A stretch of DNA of 12,763 nucleotides. It comes from Bacteroidota bacterium (GTDB taxonomy: Bacteria > Bacteroidota > Bacteroidia > UKL13-3). Shown piece after piece: positions 1 through 5,989 of this stretch. The notes under the pieces were generated by a model. That model worked only from the letters and a program-made list of their open reading frames with translations, ran no database searches and had not been told where the DNA came from. The position numbers and the translations under genes were made by a program. The stretch is from assembly GCA_010027395.1 (NCBI GenBank), contig RGVD01000053.1, positions 1 through 12,763 on the forward strand, read 5' to 3'. Within the stretch, counting starts at the first letter, position 1, and each line of letters opens with the position of its first letter.

Positions 1-4
1 TAAA

Positions 5-129
5 ATTGATGAAGATTGAACGGAAAATCTTTTGGCTGTTGTACCTGCGGCCACAGTGAAGTTGGATAGTGGTTTACTCCGTATGAACATCTCGAGCAAA
101 CTCGAGATGAGTGAAATTTTGAGATCAAT
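5..129 (+). ncRNA. Putative retron msr-msd non-coding RNA
   Basis: This would be the template and primer RNA for the downstream reverse transcriptase, giving a branched RNA-DNA molecule (msDNA). Seen in sequence: short flanking inverted repeats ATTGAT (5-10) and ATCAAT (124-129) suit the a1/a2 pair. A first stem-loop follows (AAGATT 12-17 with AATCTT 26-31, 8-nt loop), then a second (TGGCTG 33-38 with CGGCCA 48-53, one G-U pair, 9-nt loop). A long msd-like hairpin has a perfect 9-bp stem CATCTCGAG/CTCGAGATG (88-96/101-109, CAAA loop), with possible outer pairing of 73-79 to 109-115. G11, just after a1 and before the first stem, sits where the branching guanosine normally lies. The order a1, G, msr stem-loops, msd hairpin, a2, RT gene is the standard retron order. 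The a1/a2 stem is short, and its outer part or the promoter may lie left of the window. The exact ends are inferred. Confidence 0.62.
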
Positions 130-160
130 AAGGTAACAATGCTTGCTTCATAATAAAGCT

Positions 161-1153
161 ATGAAAGAGATTACTAAAAATAGATTTTTGAGCCTTCAAT
201 TTGTAGATGAACTTAGCATGATTCTGGGCATGAGTTTAGGTGATTTTACATCAGCTATAGAAAATGCAAACTATAAATCATTTGAAATACCTAAAAAGTC
301 TGGTGGTACCAGGCTTATCAGTTCCCCCGATTCCCTTACTAGAAAATTGCAAAGCAAATTGTATGTCTATTTGAAGTCATACTATCACAGCGTGCATCCA
401 AAATGTGTGCATGGATTTATCCCCAAATTTAAGGCCAAAGCAAGCCATCACATCAAAGCCAATGCGCAGGTTCATTTGGGTATGCCTTATCTATTAAACA
501 TAGATATCAAAGACTTTTTTCATAGCATAAGCACCACTAGGGTTCGCAGCCTATTTGCCAATTCACCCTTTTATTTTAGCCATGAAGTTTCCACTGCACT
601 GGCTTTGCTATGCTGCTATGAAAGAAAATTGCCTATGGGTGCCTGCACATCACCCGTAATTTCAAATTTGATTTGCTTACAAATGGATGCCTTATTTATA
701 AAATGGAGCAATGAGCAAAAAATAAAATACACCCGTTACGCAGATGATATAAGCTTTTCATCTATGATGGCATTTAGCCACAAGCAGATTGAAGACATTA
801 GAACCATTATCCAAAATGAAAGGTTTGAAATAAATGAAAAGAAATTGCGCATACAGTCTAGGTATACTTCTATGTGGGTTACAGGTATCAAAGTAAATCA
901 GAAACTAAATGTAAACAGAACCTACATAAGAAACCTGAGAGCCATACTTTATGATATAAAAACAAATGGATGGGAAAAGGCATGCAAAAAGCACTTTCAT
1001 CTTAATGAAAACACAAAAAATGAGGAGGAATTGAAAAGCAAATTCTATTTTAAGATTAAAGGAAAAATACAGCATATCGGCTATGTGAAAGGCTATTCAG
1101 ATGAGGTTTATAGCAAACTAAATAATCAGTTTTTAGGGCTACAAATTTTATAA
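161..1153 (+). CDS. Retron-type reverse transcriptase
   Basis: This RNA-directed DNA polymerase probably copies the msd part of the RNA encoded just upstream. In the 330-residue protein I see the retron region X motif NAxxH (N101 to H105), the palm motif NIDIKDFF with likely catalytic D115, the LPMGACTSP motif starting at residue 157, the catalytic YADD (193-196), and the retron region Y motif VTG (240-242). No maturase, endonuclease or protease domain is fused, and the length is normal for a retron RT. ATG at 161 is preferred as start; an in-frame TTG at 143 would add six residues (MLHNKA) but lies close to the 3' end of the ncRNA, and Bacteroidota rarely use TTG. No clear Shine-Dalgarno site is present. 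The AAA+ gene follows after 63 nt with no visible promoter between, so co-transcription is likely. NAxxH plus VTG argue against a group II intron or DGR enzyme. Confidence 0.93.
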   Translation: MKEITKNRFLSLQFVDELSMILGMSLGDFTSAIENANYKSFEIPKKSGGTRLISSPDSLTRKLQSKLYVYLKSYYHSVHPKCVHGFIPKFKAKASHHIKANAQVHLGMPYLLNIDIKDFFHSISTTRVRSLFANSPFYFSHEVSTALALLCCYERKLPMGACTSPVISNLICLQMDALFIKWSNEQKIKYTRYADDISFSSMMAFSHKQIEDIRTIIQNERFEINEKKLRIQSRYTSMWVTGIKVNQKLNVNRTYIRNLRAILYDIKTNGWEKACKKHFHLNENTKNEEELKSKFYFKIKGKIQHIGYVKGYSDEVYSKLNNQFLGLQIL

Positions 1154-1216
1154 AAAATAAGTAATACAATGTTTAACATACCGCAAATAATGATTTGTAA
1201 CTAAAAATTACGCTAC

Positions 1217-2863
1217 ATGGAAACACAACTAAATAGTATTGAAATGATTTGTTACGTAGCTGAAACGGCAAAGAACTCAAAACTTCAAAACAAAACATTA
1301 AACAAGCTAAAACCCACCCTTGAACAGCTAAGCGAACAGATGGGCATACACCCTATGCAGAGCCTATGGGTTAGTGTGCTATACGTACTCTCATTTAAAA
1401 ACAACACAGTAGACTTAACAGATTTGTCTGAACATTTCGCTTGCGATATAGTAAAGTTGATTCCATACCTATCAGATTTCGAGCAATTAATTGAGAGGAA
1501 AATCATCGCCCAAAAAGGGCATACGTATTATGATGCCAAGTCAAATCATGATTTTATCCTTCCAAAAGAAACCATAGATAGAATTGCTAAAGGGAAAGCA
1601 TTAGAAAATATAGAATTGGTGAAAAAAGAAATTGAAGTATTTGAATTTCTTGAGCAGCTAAATGAACTCCTTGAATCCACAGGTAACAGAGAAATTGATT
1701 TAATACATGCCTTTAATTTAATAGAACAACATTCAAACATACCTTTTATAGGCCGCTCTAAAAAACTACTAGTGGATTTTTTCGATTTAATACTCTTTTT
1801 TATGGTAAGCTGGGAAACCATGATGGGAAGAGAATACACCTCATTAAATGAAGTACTCAAGAAGTTATACAACAGCAAATCCACGCAGTTTAAGGAACTA
1901 CAAGGATTTATAAATAAACGCAATGACCTGATTAAACTAAATTTACTAGACATTAAACCTGAACGCTTTTATGTGGATGTAAACGTAAGCTTAACAGAAA
2001 AGTCATTATCCTTTTTAGAAGAGGCAGGACTGAAGGTTATTGATCTTAGCTTTGATAAAAAAGACTTAATAGAGCCTAAAGACATCAAAAAGAAAAAGCT
2101 CCTATTCAATGAACCTGAACAAAAACAATACAACTTAATTGAATCTTCTTTGAAGCAAAGTGAGTTTAAAAAAATACAAGCAAGATTAGTAAGCAAAGGA
2201 CTTCCTAAAGGATTAACTGTGCTGCTGCATGGACACCCCGGCACAGGCAAAACCGAAACGGTGCTTCAAATGGCCAAGACAACTGGAAGACCATTATTGA
2301 AAGTAGATATAAGTGAAACAAAATCGGCATGGTTTGGCGAAAGTCAAAAGATAATCAAGCAGATTTTTACCAAATACAATCGATTGATGAAAAAGTCGAA
2401 GCTATGCCCTATCCTATTTATAAACGAGGCGGATGCCTTATTTTCAAAACGTAAGGAGGCTGATTTTAGCACCGTATCACAAACAGAAAATGAAATTCAA
2501 AACATCTTGCTTGAAGAAATGGAAAAATTTGAAGGTATCCTATTTGCCACCACCAATATCATCGACAATTTTGATACAGCTTTTGATAGAAGGTTTTTGT
2601 TTAAACTTTACTTACCCAAACCCGACCAAGCCTTGAGAGAAGGCTTATGGCAATTGAAGATTAAGAAGCTGAAAGCCTCAGATTATACTTTGCTTGCCAA
2701 TCGCTATGAGTTTTCAGGTGGCGAGATTGACAACATCATCCGCAAAATTGAAATATCAGATATTCTATACCAACAAAAGATAGACCTTGAAACCATCATC
2801 CAATTTTGTGAAGAAGAAACCATGAGAAAAAATGGATCAGGAAGGAATAAAGTGGGGTTTTGA
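1217..2863 (+). CDS. AAA+ ATPase with winged-helix-like N-terminus, likely retron partner
   Basis: The 548-residue protein has a C-terminal AAA module of the Cdc48/SpoVK/FtsH type, with no protease domain after it. Visible are Walker A GHPGTGKT (339-346), a pore-loop-like stretch near KSAWFGES, Walker B ILFINEAD (399-406), sensor 1 N447 in ATTN, arginine-finger candidates R458/R459 in FDRRF, and sensor 2 SGGEI (500-504). Walker B has Asn (N403) where the consensus has Asp, though the catalytic Glu (E404) is kept. Residues 1-330 are helical, and about 50-110 look like a winged helix (DLTDLSEHF region). I know of no function for this N-terminus. Position 63 nt after the RT suggests it is the retron effector or accessory protein. 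It differs from the SMC-like ATPase of PtuAB retrons and from OLD nucleases. It could instead be an independent gene that happens to sit here. Confidence 0.88.
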   Translation: METQLNSIEMICYVAETAKNSKLQNKTLNKLKPTLEQLSEQMGIHPMQSLWVSVLYVLSFKNNTVDLTDLSEHFACDIVKLIPYLSDFEQLIERKIIAQKGHTYYDAKSNHDFILPKETIDRIAKGKALENIELVKKEIEVFEFLEQLNELLESTGNREIDLIHAFNLIEQHSNIPFIGRSKKLLVDFFDLILFFMVSWETMMGREYTSLNEVLKKLYNSKSTQFKELQGFINKRNDLIKLNLLDIKPERFYVDVNVSLTEKSLSFLEEAGLKVIDLSFDKKDLIEPKDIKKKKLLFNEPEQKQYNLIESSLKQSEFKKIQARLVSKGLPKGLTVLLHGHPGTGKTETVLQMAKTTGRPLLKVDISETKSAWFGESQKIIKQIFTKYNRLMKKSKLCPILFINEADALFSKRKEADFSTVSQTENEIQNILLEEMEKFEGILFATTNIIDNFDTAFDRRFLFKLYLPKPDQALREGLWQLKIKKLKASDYTLLANRYEFSGGEIDNIIRKIEISDILYQQKIDLETIIQFCEEETMRKNGSGRNKVGF

Positions 2864-2957
2864 GGACTATGCAATACTTCAAATACATTAAATATCAGCA
2901 AGTTACACCATTATTAAATACTAACAAAAAAAATATTATTTATGATAATTATTCTAT

Positions 2958-2965
2958 TAACTTTG
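2958..2965 (+). promoter_or_regulatory. Bacteroidota-type -7 box upstream of PH-domain gene
   Basis: TAACTTTG matches the TAnnTTTG consensus of the main Bacteroidota sigma factor. A start near 2972 would leave a 125-nt leader before the ATG at 3097. That leader carries a hairpin with 7-bp arms, AAAGTGG (3013-3019) and CCACTTT (3030-3036). No clear -33 TTG was found. This suggests the PH gene is transcribed separately from the retron genes. Confidence 0.45.
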
Positions 2966-3096
2966 CATTACTTTTAGATAAAAATTAACCAAAAACCGTT
3001 TAGATAAAGTAAAAAGTGGAGTCCAGAACCCACTTTAAAAAACGTGGCGAAATCTGAAAAGCCTTATGAGTAGGAAACAAAGTTAAAAATATAAAA

Positions 3097-3516
3097 ATGG
3101 GATTATTTTCAGCTCTACTAGGTAACGCAGGTGCAGTAAGCCAAGAAGAATTAACTAAAAAGTATGCACAATTACTAACCGAAGGGGAACATATAGAGTT
3201 AGGATTTAAGCTAGTTCGAGATACTTTTATCTTTACAAACAAAAGACTTATATTAATCGATGTTCAAGGTATTACTGGCAACAAAACAGAATACAAAACT
3301 ATTACCTATAAAAGCATTTCTAGATTTAGCATAGAAACCGCAGGTACATTTGATTTAGATGCTGAATTGAAAATTTGGATATCAAGTGAAGTACAACCTA
3401 GTATAAAAAAGCTGTTCAATAAATCAGTAAATGTATATGAGGTACAAAAGGCATTAGCACATCATGTACTAAATAAATTAGCCCTTTCGATTTTTATGCC
3501 CATGGTTGGTGTTTAG
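3097..3516 (+). CDS. Bacterial PH-domain protein (YvbH/YozO-like)
   Basis: The protein has 139 residues. The first 125 or so match the short bacterial pleckstrin-homology family known from Bacillus YvbH/YozO (bPH_1): it begins MGLFSALLGNAG, and continues with FTNKRLILID (46-55), TYKSISRF (70-77), the ETAGTFDLDAELKIWIS stretch (80-96) and YEVQKALAHHVL (114-125). The molecular role of this family is not known, and it has no signal peptide. Residues 131-139 and the stop codon are encoded inside a compound palindrome (3489-3576), giving a hydrophobic tail (SIFMPMVGV) that I do not recall in relatives. The natural end of the gene seems to have been replaced by a repeat. The start is preceded by the A-rich stretch typical of this phylum. 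The gene may be a passenger in the defence region rather than part of the retron. Confidence 0.85.
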   Translation: MGLFSALLGNAGAVSQEELTKKYAQLLTEGEHIELGFKLVRDTFIFTNKRLILIDVQGITGNKTEYKTITYKSISRFSIETAGTFDLDAELKIWISSEVQPSIKKLFNKSVNVYEVQKALAHHVLNKLALSIFMPMVGV

Positions 3517-3576
3517 CGAAGCTCACCAACCATAGATAAAGCGTTTGGTGATAACATCACCTTTAGGCATAAAATC
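3489..3576. repeat. Compound palindrome with three stems (cloverleaf-like)
   Basis: An outer stem pairs GATTTTTATGCC (3489-3500) with GGCATAAAATC (3566-3576): 11 pairs and one bulged T. Inside are two further hairpins: ATGGTTGGTG (3502-3511) with CACCAACCAT (3524-3533), a perfect 10-bp stem whose loop holds an AGC-GAA-GCT mini-hairpin (3515-3523); and GGTGAT-AAC-ATCACC (3547-3561). The element overlaps the last codons and the stop of the PH-domain gene. It is followed by neither a T-run nor a gene start, so it is more elaborate than a terminator. A REP-like or MITE-like element is the best guess; no target duplication was recognised. Confidence 0.75.
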
Positions 3577-3627
3577 TATTTTCTCGCAGTGTTTAAATTA
3601 ATTAAAATAATAATTGAATAATAAAAT

Positions 3628-4203
3628 ATGAAAAATTCACTACTAATATTGTTCATGACATTCATGTCGTTATCAACCTTTGCTCAAGACAATATTTACT
3701 TGTATAATGGTATTCGCTATAATGTCAAAGTTATAAAAGAGAAGTACAGCACAGTTCTGGTTAGAAAAGATACGCTTACATATGAAATTGATCTAAATAC
3801 AATCAGTAGAATTGACCTTGGTACTAACCTGCCCGAGCTGATGGAAGATACTATAAAGCCAGCAACTACAAAAGAATGGGAACCTGAAAGTGATTTAAAA
3901 TCATATACTAAAAATGAATTGATTGAAAGAGCTGGTGTAAATTTGAATGCTGCAGGTGGTTGTATGCTTTCTGGACTTGTAATTGCGGCTATATCTCCTT
4001 TTTTAGCCACAACTAAAGATGTATCATCAACTGATTATTCAGCTATGTATATAGGATTAGGAATTGCAGGAGGATTAGAATTAGCTGCTATGTTTTGTTT
4101 TATGAGTGCAGGAAGTAATTTGCAGCAAGCTGCCATAGCATCTGATAAAAAATTAACTTACAGGATAAGTCCAGTAAGTGGAGGTATTTGTTTTAGGTTT
4201 TAG
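3628..4203 (+). CDS. Hypothetical exported or membrane protein
   Basis: The 191-residue protein starts with a clear signal peptide (MKNSLLILFMTFMSLSTFA, likely cut after A19, giving QDN at the mature N-terminus). Residues 20-65 resemble the short beta-rich repeats of many exported Bacteroidota proteins of the form IYLYNGxxYxVKVI...DLNTISRID. A charged linker follows (about 70-105), then two hydrophobic segments: MLSGLVIAAISPFLA (about 113-127) and MYIGLGIAGGLELAAMFCFM (about 140-159), both rich in Gly and Ala. The C-terminus (RISPVSGGICFRF) ends in Phe. I do not recognise a named family. It probably sits in the envelope. No enzyme motif is visible, and nothing ties it to the retron beyond position. 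Confidence 0.75.
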   Translation: MKNSLLILFMTFMSLSTFAQDNIYLYNGIRYNVKVIKEKYSTVLVRKDTLTYEIDLNTISRIDLGTNLPELMEDTIKPATTKEWEPESDLKSYTKNELIERAGVNLNAAGGCMLSGLVIAAISPFLATTKDVSSTDYSAMYIGLGIAGGLELAAMFCFMSAGSNLQQAAIASDKKLTYRISPVSGGICFRF

Positions 4204-4364
4204 AATATAACGTGTACACTTTTCTCAGTCTTGCGTGCTAGGTAATAGATTAGCTGACTACGAAAAAATAAAAAAATGAGTTTAAAACCAACATGCGAGT
4301 GTCGTGTGTTGATATTGCTTGGTAAAATAGTGCCTATAAATCAAAGCATACCTTTTCGTTAGGC
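4204..4364. repeat. attC-like or MITE-like element bounded by TAACG and CGTTAGGC
   Basis: Immediately after the stop codon of the exported-protein gene comes TAACG (4208-4212), and the inverted counterpart CGTTA within CGTTAGGC lies at 4357-4364. Inside are the perfect palindrome GTGTACAC (4212-4219), a broken stem CAACA...TGTTG with CGA/TCG within it, and CAAAGC (4342-4347) paired with GCTTTG (4363-4368). The right end resembles the GTTRRRY core of integron attC sites, but no complementary seven-base left core or L-box pair is convincing. It could be a MITE-like repeat. The remainder to 4478 shows no gene or clear terminator. Confidence 0.3.
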
Positions 4365-4478
4365 TTTGCGATGTGTTTCATTCTAAACCTTTTATTCAAT
4401 ACCGCCCAATTTAAAAATCCAAGTGTGTGTATGTCTGTCCATCTTACCAAATAAGAAATAGAACAAGTACTTTGTTTT

Positions 4479-5060
4479 TTAGTTTAAATTAAAATACTGA
4501 AAGAACCCAAAAACGATGGTGGACAAAACCAACCCAATTAAAAAGATGTTATATGAATATTTAAGTAGGCGATATTTTCTTTTTAGCACAATTCCTTGTC
4601 CGTAAAAATCACCTAATAAACTACGATAAAGGTAGTCATCATCTTTTAATATGGTTAGCATAGTGTCTTCAAAATCCTGAGCTGTTAGACTTGTAAAATT
4701 TCCAAAAAAGAAGAGGTTCGATTTTTTATTATCCAAATCATCCTGCGTTACAATTCCTTTGACGAAATTAGGACGTGTAGCTAAGATTGCAAAAACGATA
4801 GCTAAAAGCGAAGTCGATACAAACATTATTATTGGCACGAACAAATTTTGCCAATATTCGGTATTCCTTGCAGATGAACCTATCACCAATGAAAGCACTA
4901 CCATGTTAATATAAATCATTATATTAGCCTTGTTATCTGCTAAAATATTTTGGTGGTTGAGGTTATTTGATAAAACGCGAAAAAAAGAACTTACACCAGT
5001 ATCATGGAATTCTTGTAATGGAATTTTTGAAAAATCTTCGTAATTTGAGTGTCTTGGCAT
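4479..5060 (-). CDS. Pycsar-type transmembrane effector (DUF5706/PycTM)
   Basis: The 193-residue protein matches the PycTM/DUF5706 family: NHQNILADNKANIMIYINMV (35-54), FAILATRP (90-97), NLFFFGNF (115-122), LYRSLLGDFYGQG (about 144-156) and KYRLLKYSYNIF (162-173). Three membrane segments are visible, near 46-62, 73-93 and 171-190. In Pycsar systems, a cyclic-CMP or cyclic-UMP signal made by a pyrimidine cyclase on infection activates such proteins, which damage the inner membrane. No cyclase gene lies on either side: the 330 nt upstream hold no intact gene, and the gene downstream is convergent. It is therefore an orphan effector, or is controlled by a cyclase elsewhere. The start has an A-rich leader and a good -7 box, so the gene looks expressed. 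Confidence 0.88.
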   Translation of the reverse strand: MPRHSNYEDFSKIPLQEFHDTGVSSFFRVLSNNLNHQNILADNKANIMIYINMVVLSLVIGSSARNTEYWQNLFVPIIMFVSTSLLAIVFAILATRPNFVKGIVTQDDLDNKKSNLFFFGNFTSLTAQDFEDTMLTILKDDDYLYRSLLGDFYGQGIVLKRKYRLLKYSYNIFLIGLVLSTIVFGFFQYFNLN

Positions 5061-5092
5061 TTTGTTTTTTTTTAAATGACCGCAATTATAAA

Positions 5093-5100
5093 CAAAATTA
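5093..5100 (-). promoter_or_regulatory. Bacteroidota-type -7 box for the PycTM gene
   Basis: On the minus strand TAATTTTG matches TAnnTTTG. Transcription would start near 5086, leaving a leader of about 26 nt with a run of nine A before AACAAAATG. Such A-rich leaders are common for translation starts in this phylum. Confidence 0.5.
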
Positions 5101-5390
5101 TTTTATGTAAAATGAATACGCGAGTTAACAATTTAATAACCTAGGTATTTTAGAAGGAGTTAAATATGAAGCCCTGACTATAAACACACTGTTGGTCATG
5201 TGTGATGGATCATAGTATATATGACTGCGAATAAGTATATGAAAATAGAGTTTGTAACCATTGATGTTCGAAACCTCAAAATTTAAAATGTTGTTGGTGA
5301 AGAACACCAACAGCGGCTAAAGATGCTGCCTTTGGTATAGGAAGGCCTGCTAAATATGATGAACTTGCTGAATACCTTAATCGTTGTATG
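5101..5390. other. Gene-poor stretch with hairpin and coding remnant
   Basis: No intact gene is visible. 5111-5285 shows no convincing coding or RNA signal. At 5290-5314 there is a hairpin with core GTTGGTG (5293-5299) and CACCAAC (5305-5311), 5-nt loop, extended outward by wobble pairs. From 5301 a plus-strand reading frame gives a protein-like fragment, KDAAFGIGRPAKYDELAEYL, which stops at 5418-5420 after running into the toxin gene on the other strand. It looks like a piece of a lost gene. A minus-strand frame of 61 codons at 5125-5310 has no recognisable features and is not called. Confidence 0.45.
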
Positions 5391-5564
5391 CTAAGCAAAT
5401 ATTATTTCATCAAATCCTAATACTTCTTGGTTGATTTGAGTGCTTATACCAAAAACTAAAAGGTCTTTATATGGAAGCATTTGTTTTAAAACTAAAGCAG
5501 GTCTTAGTTTTGTTTTACCATCGGCTTGTGGCAATGAAGCCAATACTATATCACCGCTTTTCAT
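5391..5564 (-). pseudogene. Truncated MazF/PemK-like toxin
   Basis: The reading frame codes for 57 residues: it begins MKSGDIVLASLPQADGKTK, continues with LRPALVLKQMLPYKDLLVFG, and ends ISTQINQEVLGFDEIIFA. This is the N-terminal half of a PemK/MazF-type endoribonuclease (GDIV...RPALVL signature), whose members are usually about 110 residues. The C-terminal half, which in the family completes the fold and the active site, is missing. The ATG overlaps the end of the antitoxin frame by 14 nt, the usual antitoxin-toxin layout. The frame breaks close to 5391, where unrelated sequence with its own plus-strand coding look begins, suggesting that a rearrangement or insertion removed the 3' half. The product is probably inactive. 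Confidence 0.8.
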
Positions 5565-5781
5565 AGTCAATATTGGGTTCTTTTAGCATCGACAATTCAT
5601 ATCCTGGCTCATTGGTTGAATAGGCATTATCCAAATTATTTGCGTGTAATTCGTTCCATTCATTAGGTTCCTCATCAATGGGAAAAATGATTATTTCAAG
5701 GTTTTTAGAAACAAAGTTATTTGGAATATCAACAGTAAGTTTGTTGCTATTGGTGATTTGCATAATTTTTAGTGCTTCCAT
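5551..5781 (-). CDS. Antitoxin of MazF/PemK-type pair (AbrB/DUF2281-like)
   Basis: The 76-residue protein begins MEALKIMQITNSNKLTVDIP and continues NNFVSKNLEIIIFPIDEE. This is the short beta-strand N-terminal domain found in AbrB-like or DUF2281-like antitoxins of Bacteroidota, followed by an acidic, poorly ordered tail that would bind the toxin. The stop codon lies 14 nt inside the truncated toxin gene, so the two were translationally coupled. ATG at 5781 is chosen because relatives begin ME(A/T)xKI; an upstream ATG at 5808 falls before the promoter box, and ATG at 5763 is possible. Since the toxin is broken, this antitoxin may now only regulate its own promoter or cross-neutralise another toxin. 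The family assignment rests on pattern and context. Confidence 0.7.
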   Translation of the reverse strand: MEALKIMQITNSNKLTVDIPNNFVSKNLEIIIFPIDEEPNEWNELHANNLDNAYSTNEPGYELSMLKEPNIDYEKR

Positions 5782-5786
5782 AGTTC

Positions 5787-5794
5787 CAAAAATA
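5787..5794 (-). promoter_or_regulatory. -7 box of the antitoxin gene
   Basis: TATTTTTG on the minus strand fits TAnnTTTG, with a TTTG about 16 nt upstream. It sits only 5 nt from the ATG at 5781, so the mRNA would be leaderless or nearly so, or would start translation at 5763. The 14-nt string TTTTACTATTTTTG is identical to the one before hipB. Confidence 0.5.
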
Positions 5795-5989
5795 GTAAAA
5801 TTAAACAAATCAAAAAAGCTAATCGAAGGTAGTTAATTCAACTACAGAGTTACAAAATCTATTTCATCTATCAATCCATAGTCTGTAAAGCTAATGCCAT
5901 TTCACAGGACTAAGAATAGTTGAAGATTTAATTTTCGCACCTTTTGTTAATAGGTTTTGGAATACTAAAGAACTAAAGAACCAAATACC

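Noticed and set aside
143..160. TTG start for the reverse transcriptase
   Set aside because: It would add only six residues, lies beside the ncRNA end, and TTG starts are rare in this phylum; ATG at 161 gives a normal retron RT length.
3013..3036. Intrinsic terminator between the AAA+ gene and the PH-domain gene
   Set aside because: The AAAGTGG/CCACTTT hairpin is followed on the plus strand by A residues, not T, and lies after the predicted promoter, so it is probably part of the PH leader.
4204..4364. A definite integron attC site
   Set aside because: Only the CGTTAGGC right end and a 5-bp TAACG match are convincing. The L boxes and full complementary core are not seen and no integrase is present, so it is kept as a weak repeat call.
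5125..5310. Minus-strand open frame of 61 codons upstream of the PycTM gene
   Set aside because: No family features; it overlaps a hairpin and a coding remnant on the other strand. Probably chance.
5809..5989. Possible minus-strand coding remnant (reads GISFTDYGLIDEIDFVTL) between hipT and the antitoxin gene
   Set aside because: The stretch is short, has no start and I recognise no family. It may be decayed sequence but cannot be supported as a gene.
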